Shown: piece by piece, positions 1 to 7,169 of the stretch
Layout: every line of letters begins with the position of its first letter
How positions within the stretch are numbered: the stretch's first letter is position 1
Source of the DNA: Bacteroidota bacterium
GTDB lineage: Bacteria; Bacteroidota; Bacteroidia; Chitinophagales; Chitinophagaceae
Direction: 5' to 3'
Assembly (NCBI GenBank): GCA_023422835.1
Contig: JAFAGI010000001.1
Coordinates: 1 to 64,000 of the forward strand
Length of the DNA: 64,000 nt
Position numbers and translations under genes: made by a program
Notes under the pieces: generated by a model
What the model saw: the letters and a program-made list of their open reading frames with translations, nothing else
The model's database searches: none
What the model was told of the DNA's origin: nothing

Positions 1-1
1 T

Positions 2-193
2 TACAAGCTTCCGTTCAGGGAACTGGCCATGATGGAGCAGAAATATTTCAACATCGGCTTCGGCTCTATGGACCACTCGGGAGACTACGTGGAGCTGACA
101 ATGTTTGGCCCCGGCAGTGAGAACCTGATGCCTTTTGTAAAAAACTACGAACTGCACAATTTCCTTTTGAAAGCGGCAGGCGTAATGATATAA
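2..193 (+). CDS. C-terminal end of alkaline phosphatase-like protein (partial)
   Basis: An open frame enters from the left edge and ends at TAA 191-193, giving the last 63 residues of a protein. The stretch HSGDYVELTMFGPGSE resembles the C-terminal part of the alkaline phosphatase family, where the His of an H-[ST]-G-[DE] motif is a zinc ligand and is followed by a GPGS segment. The family hydrolyses phosphomonoesters outside the cytoplasm. The start, signal peptide and catalytic Ser lie outside the window, so activity cannot be judged. A hairpin terminator follows 19 bases after the stop. The assignment rests on a short motif only. Confidence 0.65.
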   Translation, partial: YKLPFRELAMMEQKYFNIGFGSMDHSGDYVELTMFGPGSENLMPFVKNYELHNFLLKAAGVMI

Positions 194-212
194 TAAAAAG
201 TAATATTTACAA

Positions 213-242
213 AAATAGCCACCCGTTTTTGAGTGGCTATTT
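213..242 (+). terminator. Rho-independent-type hairpin after the phosphatase gene
   Basis: A 10-bp perfect stem (AAATAGCCAC, 213-222, with GTGGCTATTT, 233-242) encloses a 10-base loop and ends in a short T run. It lies between the plus-strand phosphatase end and the end of the minus-strand lipoprotein gene, so it could serve both converging transcripts. Confidence 0.75.
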
Positions 243-260
243 CTGTGTTAAATAAGATAA

Positions 261-749
261 TTAATCTTGAATATCAAATACTGCTTTGATGGTTGTAATA
301 TCATTTTTATCAACATTCTTGTTAGCTAACGCTTTCGCATCAATCATAGTGAACTTGAAATAATATACATCCTTATCGATAATGGGTACGTTGGTAGTCC
401 CTTCACTAAACATTGATACTGTAATACCTCCTGTATACTGATCAATTTCATATATCTTACCATCTAATGTAGCCGGTAGTGTCTGCCAGGATTGTTTATT
501 GTTGGTAGACATCTGAACAACCACTACACCATTTTCTGCGAGGTATTGGTCTATTTCATTAATTTGAAATTCCAGGCTATAACCTTTTTTACCCGCCGCG
601 TTTGTGAAAGTTACCCAATCACTTTTTTTAACGCTGTAGGAAATTGATCGCGGTGTATAGACATCATTATTCTCAACCGTTTTAGTACACGCTGTCATAA
701 TCATAGCAATAGCGAATATGGCAATAAATCCAGATAATATTCTTTTCAT
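261..749 (-). CDS. Hypothetical lipoprotein
   Basis: A 162-residue protein with a charged start (MKR), a hydrophobic segment at residues 4-19 and the lipobox-like MTAC, so Cys21 is the likely lipidated residue. The rest is polar, with beta-type alternation and no motif I recognise. It is a single gene flanked by a terminator downstream and by the SpmA/B fusion gene upstream on the same strand (92-base gap). The small size and lipobox suggest an outer-membrane or periplasmic anchored protein. Function unknown. Confidence 0.8.
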   Translation of the reverse strand: MKRILSGFIAIFAIAMIMTACTKTVENNDVYTPRSISYSVKKSDWVTFTNAAGKKGYSLEFQINEIDQYLAENGVVVVQMSTNNKQSWQTLPATLDGKIYEIDQYTGGITVSMFSEGTTNVPIIDKDVYYFKFTMIDAKALANKNVDKNDITTIKAVFDIQD

Positions 750-841
750 AGTTTTTATTTAAATTGTTAGTAATACGATTTTTTATATGTCGGTTTGATG
801 ACATCTGAAAGTAAAAGATTAATGGTTTGCAAAATATAATT

Positions 842-2329
842 TTATCCGAAGAACAAATAAGCCAGCCCGATCGCCGTGCACACACCCACCAAGTCTGCCA
901 GCAGCATAGCACCGATTGAATACCTGGTATTCTTTATACCAACAGCGCCAAAGTACACGGCTATTACATAAAAAGTGGTATCCGACGAACCCTGCAAAAT
1001 ACTCGACAACCTTCCGGCAAATGAATCTGCTCCGTATGTATTCATAGTATCAACCATCATGCCACGTGCGCCACCGCCGCTCAAAGGTTTTATTAAAGCA
1101 GTGGGGAGTCCGTCTACAAAGCGTGTATCTGTGCCCAGCCAGGAAAACAACGCCTTGAAGCCGTCAATAACAAAATCAAACGTGCCGCTGGTACGTAACA
1201 TACTGATAGCAACCAACATACCAACCAGGTAGGGAATAATTTTTATCGACACATCAAAGCCGCCTTTAGCGCCTTCAATGAAATTATCAAAAATATCTAC
1301 TTTCTTATAGATGCCTCCAAGGAGTATCAGCAGAAAGATCAGCAATATCAAACCATTACTCAATATGCTGGAAAAGCTCTGCAGTTCTGTTGAGGAAAGT
1401 TTGGTAAGAAACAGCACCAGCCCACCGATCACTGCCGACAAACCGAGTACCCACGCAATGACCACCGGTTGCAATAAATTTATTTTTTGTTTAAATGACA
1501 CGATCATCAAGGCGGCCATGGTTGCGGCAAAAGTGGCTATCATGGTTGGGATAAATATTTCCGCAGGATCGTGCGAGCCCATCATGGCTCTGATGGCAAT
1601 AATACTTACCGGTATCAGTGTAAGCCCGCTGGCATGCAGGCACAAAAACATGACCTGCGCATTGGATGCACGTTCTTTGGACGGGTTCAGCTCCTGCAGG
1701 CTCTCCATAGCTTTGATACCGAAAGGTGTTGCCGCATTATCCAGGCCTAAAAGATTGGCAGAAAAATTCATCATCATATGCCCGATGGCGGGGTGGTCTT
1801 TAGGCACTTCGGGGAATAATTTTGTAAAAAACGGGCCGATGATGCGCGATAAGAACCTGATGCCTCCCGCTTTTTCGGCTATAGCCATAAAACCCATGAA
1901 CAGCGCCATGATCCCGATTAGCCCCAGGCAAAGCGTTACGGCAAATTTCGCTGTTTCTATTATACCGTCTACCGGACGGATTCTTGCGTTCAGCACCTCC
2001 TGGTAGGTGCGGCTCTTTAGGTGAGGGATTGCAAGAGACAGCAACCTGAGAGAATCGTCGGAAGTATGGTTTACCACCACAAAATCTGCCTGCTGCAGGT
2101 TCTCTGCTCTTTGAAAGCCATACTTTTTTACGACGTTGGAAAAGCTGTCAATCGTGGCAAAGCCTTTATCTTCCGGTATGCCAATAGGGTAGTAATGCTG
2201 CACATCCTTGCTGGTACCTGAAACCATTTTGCCGAAAACATCCTTGTTGCCGGGAACAAAAAAAGTTTTGTAGCTCGCAACCAGTATAGAAATTACTATA
2301 AAGGCAGTCCAGATTTTGCTTAATGTCAT
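842..2329 (-). CDS. SpmA/SpmB-fusion nucleoside-recognition (Gate) domain membrane protein
   Basis: A 495-residue polytopic membrane protein. The first half contains GIMALFMGFMAIAEKAGG and the NLLGLDNAATPFGIKAME region typical of SpmA; the second half has the FIEGAKGGFDVSIKIIPYL and LPTALIKPLSGGGARGMM segments typical of SpmB and other Gate-domain proteins. The two are separate spore-maturation genes in Bacillus; the fused form is common in non-sporulating Bacteroidota, where its substrate is unknown. About 100 residues after the first membrane segment form a non-membrane insert. It is the last gene of a tight minus-strand group with ispE (17-base gap) and the DUF151 gene. Family assignment is confident; the transport role is inference. 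Confidence 0.88.
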   Translation of the reverse strand: MTLSKIWTAFIVISILVASYKTFFVPGNKDVFGKMVSGTSKDVQHYYPIGIPEDKGFATIDSFSNVVKKYGFQRAENLQQADFVVVNHTSDDSLRLLSLAIPHLKSRTYQEVLNARIRPVDGIIETAKFAVTLCLGLIGIMALFMGFMAIAEKAGGIRFLSRIIGPFFTKLFPEVPKDHPAIGHMMMNFSANLLGLDNAATPFGIKAMESLQELNPSKERASNAQVMFLCLHASGLTLIPVSIIAIRAMMGSHDPAEIFIPTMIATFAATMAALMIVSFKQKINLLQPVVIAWVLGLSAVIGGLVLFLTKLSSTELQSFSSILSNGLILLIFLLILLGGIYKKVDIFDNFIEGAKGGFDVSIKIIPYLVGMLVAISMLRTSGTFDFVIDGFKALFSWLGTDTRFVDGLPTALIKPLSGGGARGMMVDTMNTYGADSFAGRLSSILQGSSDTTFYVIAVYFGAVGIKNTRYSIGAMLLADLVGVCTAIGLAYLFFG

Positions 2330-2346
2330 GTTGTAAATTTAATATC

Positions 2347-3168
2347 CTAAAGAGCCAAACGTTTACAAAAATGCTCCTGCGGAAACGATACCTCTATTTC
2401 CCGGTCAAATATAGCATAAACCGTGCTACCTGACCCGGTCATGGAAACATACAAGGCGCCGGCCTCAAGGAGTTGGTTCTTCACTGCTTTAATACTGGGA
2501 TACAAATGCATTACGGGTTCCTCAAAGTCATTAACAATATTGCCCTGCCATTCTTTCAGGGGAAGGTGTATCAGCTCGCGTAAATTTTGTATTGGTTTTT
2601 GCGGCCTGATCAGTGAAAACGCTTTCCCTGTATGAATGTGAATGCCGGGGTTGACCAGCACAAGGTAATAACCAGACAGATCCAGGTTGATTTCTTCCAT
2701 TCTTTCACCACGGCCGCTTGCATAGCATGGCTTGTTTCTGATAAAAAAAGGACAATCGCTGCCAAGCTCCAATGCCAACTGCTCCAGTTGCTGAGAAGAA
2801 AGATCCAGCCTTAATTTTTCATTGAGCAACTTCAGTGCATAAGCCCCGTCAGCGCTGCCTCCGCCCAGCCCGGCGCCCATCGGGATGTTTTTAAGCAAAT
2901 GCATTTGAAGGCTGAAAGGATTTTGCATCTTATCTTTTAACAGTTCATAAGCCTTGTAGCAAATATTGTCTTCCTTGCTGCCCTGTACCTCAAGCCCGGA
3001 AGTTTCTAATAAAAATGGCGGCAACGCAGCATCTTTGGATACAATCAACTCCAGCACATCATAAAAAGGTACAGGATAAAAAATGGTTTCCAGGTTGTGA
3101 AATCCGTCTGTACGTTTTTCAGTAATGTTTAAGCCGATATTTATTTTGCAGTTGGGAAAAGAAACCAT
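2347..3168 (-). CDS. ispE: 4-diphosphocytidyl-2-C-methyl-D-erythritol kinase
   Basis: A 273-residue GHMP kinase. It phosphorylates the 2-hydroxyl of CDP-ME with ATP in the non-mevalonate (MEP) isoprenoid pathway. The N-terminal NCKINIGL (6-13) and DGFH (21-24) match the substrate-binding start of IspE, and PMGAGLGGGSADGA (96-109) is the glycine-rich ATP loop. A C-terminal MTGSGSTVYAIF segment matches the third GHMP motif. Length is normal. It lies 17 bases upstream of the SpmA/B fusion and 18 bases downstream of the DUF151 nuclease, so it is probably co-transcribed. A second MEP-pathway gene, ispH, lies far away at 46.2-47.5 kb. Confidence 0.96.
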   Translation of the reverse strand: MVSFPNCKINIGLNITEKRTDGFHNLETIFYPVPFYDVLELIVSKDAALPPFLLETSGLEVQGSKEDNICYKAYELLKDKMQNPFSLQMHLLKNIPMGAGLGGGSADGAYALKLLNEKLRLDLSSQQLEQLALELGSDCPFFIRNKPCYASGRGERMEEINLDLSGYYLVLVNPGIHIHTGKAFSLIRPQKPIQNLRELIHLPLKEWQGNIVNDFEEPVMHLYPSIKAVKNQLLEAGALYVSMTGSGSTVYAIFDREIEVSFPQEHFCKRLAL

Positions 3169-3186
3169 TAGCAGTGAGTTAAAGCG

Positions 3187-3777
3187 CTATTTTCTTCTGT
3201 TAATTTCATCTCTGATAGCGGCTGCTTTAATATAATCTTCTTTTTCCAGCACATCGTCTAGCATTTTCTGCAGGTCTTCAATGGAAAAGATCTGCAGGTC
3301 GTCTTTTGATGCTGTCTCTGAAGGATTTACTACCGGCCTTGGTTCCGGTTCAGTGGCTTCCATTTCTTCTTCTACAACTAGGGAAGCACTTTCCATAATA
3401 TTTTCATAGGTGTAAATAGGGCAGCCGAAACGCACGGCAAGTGCAAGCGCATCACTGGTGCGGCTGTCAATTTCCATAGTCTCTTCCTGGTTGGTGCAGA
3501 TTAATTTGGAATAAAAAATACCGTCTTCCAGGTTGTGTATAATTATTTCTATTAATTCTATACTGAAAGAATGAAAAATATTTTTCATCAGGTCGTGTGT
3601 CAGCGGGCGGCTTGGATTCATTTTCTCCAATGCCACCGCAATAGCCTGTGCTTCAAAACCACCGATAACAATAGGAAGCCTCCGTTGCCCGAATACTTCG
3701 CCCAAAACTACCGCATAGGAATGCGTTTGCGTAATGCTGTGGGAAAGCGCAATGATTTCTAACTCTATCTTCTTCAT
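3187..3777 (-). CDS. Bifunctional nuclease (DUF151) family protein with C-terminal UvrB/C-type motif
   Basis: The product is 196 residues from the Met-Lys-Lys start; an in-frame Met two codons upstream (3783) is an alternative. Residues about 10-130 match the DUF151/bifunctional-nuclease fold, including VVLGEVFGQRRLPIVIGGFE and the MEIDSRTSDALALAVR segment. After an acidic, proline-rich linker the last 35 residues (LQKMLDDVLEKEDYIKAAAI and following) resemble a UVR motif, a helical hairpin used for protein contacts in UvrB/UvrC. This two-part architecture is usual in Bacteroidota. The plant homologue has DNase and RNase activity; the bacterial role is unclear. It is the first gene of the minus-strand ispE group. 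Confidence 0.88.
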   Translation of the reverse strand: MKKIELEIIALSHSITQTHSYAVVLGEVFGQRRLPIVIGGFEAQAIAVALEKMNPSRPLTHDLMKNIFHSFSIELIEIIIHNLEDGIFYSKLICTNQEETMEIDSRTSDALALAVRFGCPIYTYENIMESASLVVEEEMEATEPEPRPVVNPSETASKDDLQIFSIEDLQKMLDDVLEKEDYIKAAAIRDEINRRK

Positions 3778-3830
3778 AATCAATTGTGAAAATCTTGAAG
3801 TTACAAATTTAGTGATTTAAATGATTTTTT

Positions 3831-3875
3831 ATGTGTATAATTTTTAGTGCACCACTTTGCGGATATTTTTAATGG
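3831..3875 (+). repeat. 45-bp block shared with the second efflux locus
   Basis: The block ATGTGTATAATTTTTAGTGC plus the following 25 bases matches 40995-41039 at 40 of 45 positions with no gap; all five differences are in the middle. In both places it is followed within 20 bases by a palindromic element with AATAACC/GGTTATT-type arms. Strand is given relative to the second copy. Confidence 0.8.
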
Positions 3876-3883
3876 CCGAATAA

Positions 3884-3947
3884 AATAACCATCCTTTTTA
3901 GAATTAAATACTCCCTGATTGGTCTCGTCTTAGGCAAGATGGTTATT
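3884..3947. repeat. Palindromic element, single copy (copy D)
   Basis: A 10-bp perfect inverted repeat, AATAACCATC (3884-3893) and GATGGTTATT (3938-3947), separated by 44 bases that include CCCTGATTGGT, similar to the CGGTTGGTA cores of copies A-C at 40.9-41.2 kb. It lies 114 bases before the first TetR gene. Confidence 0.65.
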
Positions 3948-4014
3948 ATATAGAAAATGACCCCATAAAATACTTCTGAGTACCCTGTAAAAAAATAATA
4001 TAAAAATAACAAAA

Positions 4015-4042
4015 GGAAACTTTTGCAACTTGAAAAGTTTCC
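4015..4042. promoter_or_regulatory. Probable TetR operator upstream of the first efflux operon
   Basis: A perfect 10-bp inverted repeat, GGAAACTTTT (4015-4024) and AAAAGTTTCC (4033-4042), with an 8-base spacer, ends 18 bases before the TetR start codon. Size, symmetry and position fit an autoregulatory TetR-family operator. TTTG (4022-4025) and TTAGTTTC (4043-4050) could be a weak -33/-7 promoter pair overlapping the operator. No binding data; inference from architecture. Confidence 0.6.
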
Positions 4043-4060
4043 TTAGTTTCGCACCCCCTT

Positions 4061-4669
4061 ATGAAAGAACTATCTGAGATAAAGCTAAGGATCATGAATA
4101 AAGCCAGAGAACTGTTTATGCAGTATGGAGTCCGGAATATTAGCATGGATGATATTGCTTCTTCACTGGGTATAAGTAAAAAGACCATCTACCAGAATTT
4201 TAAAGACAAAGATGCGTTAGTGATGCATACCATGGAAGGTATATTGGAGTATAATAAAACACTCTGCTTACCGAAGACAACTGCTAAAAATGCTATTCAT
4301 GAAGCTTTTATTGGCTTTGAATATATGATGGAGGTATTCCGGAAAATTAATTTTTCCGTTTTAAATGAACTGAAAAAATATCATCCTAAAACATACAGGA
4401 AGTTCCAGGCCTACCGGGATGAATTTTTATTAGGGGTAATTAAAGAAAGTATACAAAGGGGGATAGATGAGGGATTGTTTCGCGAAGATATCAATACAGA
4501 CATCCTGGCAAGAATACGGGTGGAAGCTTTATTTATTTCGTTTCAGCCGGAATTTTACAATCCCATGCAGATGGATCCATATGAAGTGAACCAACAGCTT
4601 TTTCACCTTTTCATGTACGGTATGGCTACTGCAAAGGGCTACAGATTAATAGAAAAATACAAGCAATAA
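4061..4669 (+). CDS. TetR/AcrR-family regulator of the first efflux operon
   Basis: A 202-residue one-component repressor. The N-terminal helix-turn-helix spans about residues 27-50 (NISMDDIASSLGISKKTIYQ), followed by the FKDKDAL segment typical of TetR proteins. The C-terminal ligand-binding half is helical and family-variable. The gene starts 18 bases after a perfect inverted repeat that is its likely operator, and its stop lies 12 bases before the TolC-like gene, so repressor and pump are probably one transcript under autorepression. The inducing ligand cannot be told from the sequence. Confidence 0.93.
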   Translation: MKELSEIKLRIMNKARELFMQYGVRNISMDDIASSLGISKKTIYQNFKDKDALVMHTMEGILEYNKTLCLPKTTAKNAIHEAFIGFEYMMEVFRKINFSVLNELKKYHPKTYRKFQAYRDEFLLGVIKESIQRGIDEGLFREDINTDILARIRVEALFISFQPEFYNPMQMDPYEVNQQLFHLFMYGMATAKGYRLIEKYKQ

Positions 4670-4680
4670 AAATTAAACAG

Positions 4681-6036
4681 ATGACAAAAAAATTGTTGAC
4701 CATAGCAATCGTACTGTATTTTACCAATACCGCGCTTGCACAACAATCGCTGACACTGAAACAAAGCATCGGGTATGGATTAAACAACCATTCATCGGTA
4801 TTGATAGGCAGGAATAAAATTGAAATAGCCAAAGAAAGGAAGCGGGAAGCGCTCGCCAATTACCTGCCACAGGTAAATATCAGCGGCACCGTAGATGATA
4901 ACCTGAAAGTGCAGTCTACTTTTTTTCCTGCTATTCCTATTACACTCCCAAACGGAGAAACCATCACTATGGGTGGGGGTGCAGTGGCATTCGGCCAAAA
5001 GTATAACACCAACTTTGTAGCGCAGGTAGATCAGCAGATATTTAATCAACAGATACTGGTAGGTATTAAAGCAGCAGAGCCAAACAACAGGCTTGCAGAA
5101 CTTACTTACGAGCAAACCAGGCAAAACCTGATCTACAATATTGCCTATGCCTATTACCAGATCATCATAGCTCAAAAAAGAATAGAACTGCTTACACAGA
5201 ATATTAGCCGGTACCAGGAATTGCTCAGGGTAGTAAACCTGCGTGAAGAGCAGGGAGTAGCCACCAAGGTAGATGTGTCGCAGACCAGGCTAAACCTGAA
5301 TAACATTCTATCCCAGCTTGCTGTGGCAAAGAATGTTTATGAGGTTTCGCTGAACTCTTTTAAAACCAATGTGGGGCTGAACCAGGCTACACAGATAACG
5401 CTTTCAGATACTTCTAAATGGCTGAACAAAATTCCGGGAGAAATGTTGATGCCGGATTTTGATTATACCAATAACATTGACAGGAAATTGCAGCAAACAC
5501 AAATAGATCTGCTCGAGCTCAACGTGGAAAATATCAAAGCAGGCGCCTATCCTTCGCTCTCTTTTTATGCCCGCTACGGATTAAATGGTTTTGGCGATAA
5601 ATTCGGTGATGCTTTCAAACCGTTGCATGATTTTTCTTCTATAGGTTTAAGGCTCGCTTGGAATCCTTTCTCCGGTTTTTCGAGGGATGCCAAAGTAAAA
5701 CAGGCTATTTATGACGTGCAAAATGCGGAGGAGTCTTTAAAGTTAAGTGAGCAGTTACAGAATCTCCAGTTTCAAAACTCGAAAACACAATTGCTGTCAG
5801 CTTACAACACAATAACAGTAAACCGGCAGAACCTGGCGCTTGCACAAGAAGTGTATGACAATACCAACCTGCAATACAAACAAGGCGTGGCGCAGCTTTC
5901 AGACCTTTTGAATGTAGAAATGTCTATGTGGACGGCACAAAACAACTATATGCAGTCCTTACTGGATTTCTACATAGCAGACCTGGAGCTGAATAAGGCA
6001 AACGGTACCCTAATGAATTATTATCTAAATCTATAA
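4681..6036 (+). CDS. TolC-family outer-membrane efflux protein
   Basis: A 451-residue protein with a cleavable signal peptide (MTKKLLTIAIVLYFTNTALA, then QQ). Two Gln/Asn-rich coiled-coil halves end in similar segments (about residues 160-210 and 370-430, including QGVATKVDVSQTRLNL and QGVAQLSDLLNVEMS), the repeated helical-hairpin pattern of the TolC family. It forms the trimeric outer-membrane duct for the adaptor and RND pump encoded immediately downstream (gaps 22 and 25 bases). Substrate unknown. Length is normal. Confidence 0.94.
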   Translation: MTKKLLTIAIVLYFTNTALAQQSLTLKQSIGYGLNNHSSVLIGRNKIEIAKERKREALANYLPQVNISGTVDDNLKVQSTFFPAIPITLPNGETITMGGGAVAFGQKYNTNFVAQVDQQIFNQQILVGIKAAEPNNRLAELTYEQTRQNLIYNIAYAYYQIIIAQKRIELLTQNISRYQELLRVVNLREEQGVATKVDVSQTRLNLNNILSQLAVAKNVYEVSLNSFKTNVGLNQATQITLSDTSKWLNKIPGEMLMPDFDYTNNIDRKLQQTQIDLLELNVENIKAGAYPSLSFYARYGLNGFGDKFGDAFKPLHDFSSIGLRLAWNPFSGFSRDAKVKQAIYDVQNAEESLKLSEQLQNLQFQNSKTQLLSAYNTITVNRQNLALAQEVYDNTNLQYKQGVAQLSDLLNVEMSMWTAQNNYMQSLLDFYIADLELNKANGTLMNYYLNL

Positions 6037-6058
6037 AACATTTTTAAACAGAAAGTTT

Positions 6059-7144
6059 ATGACTTCGAGAAACAGAAAAATTTTAATTTATTCACTCATA
6101 GGCCTTGCAGTGATAGCGCTGATCGTATGGAGACTGGCAGCCAACAAGCAACACCTGGATGCAGAGAAGGCCAAAACAGCAACCGTAAAAGAAGTGCTGA
6201 TACCGGTAAATTACGTGGTTGCAGGTTTTCAAAATATCAATGATGAACTGATCAAAACAGGTACGCTGATACCATACCGCGAAGCCGACATCAATGCTAT
6301 CACCGGTGGCAGGCTAGTGGGCGTAAACTTCCGGCTGGGATCCTACGTAAGGCAGGGTCAAATACTGGCCAGGATAGACAATGAAAACATGACATTGAAC
6401 ATGCGGCAGGCAGAACTGGAGCGTGACCGTGCAGCAAAAGACGTTAAGCGTTTCTCAGTACTGGTTGCTGGCAATGCAGCTACACAAATGAACCTGGACG
6501 ATGCTAAATTAAGATTAGACAATGCCAATGCACAGATCAATATCCTCAGGCGCCAGTCATCTGACAACGCCATTAAAGCGCCCATCAGTGGGGAAGTAAC
6601 GCTGAAGAACAGTGAGCAGGGTGAATTTGTAGGCCCGGGTTCGGTACTGGGGCATATTGTAGATGTATCGAGGCTGAAAGCGTCGGTAATGGTAAATGAA
6701 TCCGAGGTCTATTCGCTTCGTACAGGCACAAAAGTAAAGGTGACAACAGATATTTATCCTGGTGTACAGTACGATGGTACCATCACCTACATCAGTAAGC
6801 AGGGCGATGCTGCACACAACTACCAGGTGGAAGTTACCATCAGCAACAACAGCGCAAACCCGCTTAAGGCCGGCACTTTCGTAAATGTGAACTTTACAAG
6901 GCCGATGGAGAGAGCTATGCTGCTGGTACCCAGAAGCGCTTTTGTTGAAGGCCTCAAACAGCCTAAAGTTTATATCATCCGTGACAGTATAGCTATTTTA
7001 CAACAGGTAATTATCGGCAGGGATATGGGCCAGCAGGTGGAAATAGCCGGTGGCCTCAACGAAGGAGATAAGGTGATTGTAAACGGGCAAATAAACCTGA
7101 GCGACAGCACAAAAGTTAATGCGCAGCCTGTGAAAACTAATTAA
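6059..7144 (+). CDS. RND efflux periplasmic adaptor (membrane fusion protein)
   Basis: A 361-residue protein with one N-terminal membrane anchor (about residues 8-26) and no lipobox. The biotinyl-lipoyl-like half-motifs are GGRLVGVNFRLGSYVRQGQI (about 80-100) and IKAPISGEVTLKNSEQGEFV (about 168-188), bracketing a coiled-coil hairpin. A beta-barrel and membrane-proximal domain follow. It bridges the RND pump and the TolC duct. It sits between those two genes in the TetR-led operon. Residue numbers are approximate. Confidence 0.94.
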   Translation: MTSRNRKILIYSLIGLAVIALIVWRLAANKQHLDAEKAKTATVKEVLIPVNYVVAGFQNINDELIKTGTLIPYREADINAITGGRLVGVNFRLGSYVRQGQILARIDNENMTLNMRQAELERDRAAKDVKRFSVLVAGNAATQMNLDDAKLRLDNANAQINILRRQSSDNAIKAPISGEVTLKNSEQGEFVGPGSVLGHIVDVSRLKASVMVNESEVYSLRTGTKVKVTTDIYPGVQYDGTITYISKQGDAAHNYQVEVTISNNSANPLKAGTFVNVNFTRPMERAMLLVPRSAFVEGLKQPKVYIIRDSIAILQQVIIGRDMGQQVEIAGGLNEGDKVIVNGQINLSDSTKVNAQPVKTN

Positions 7145-7169
7145 TATAAACACATAATTTATTAAATAA

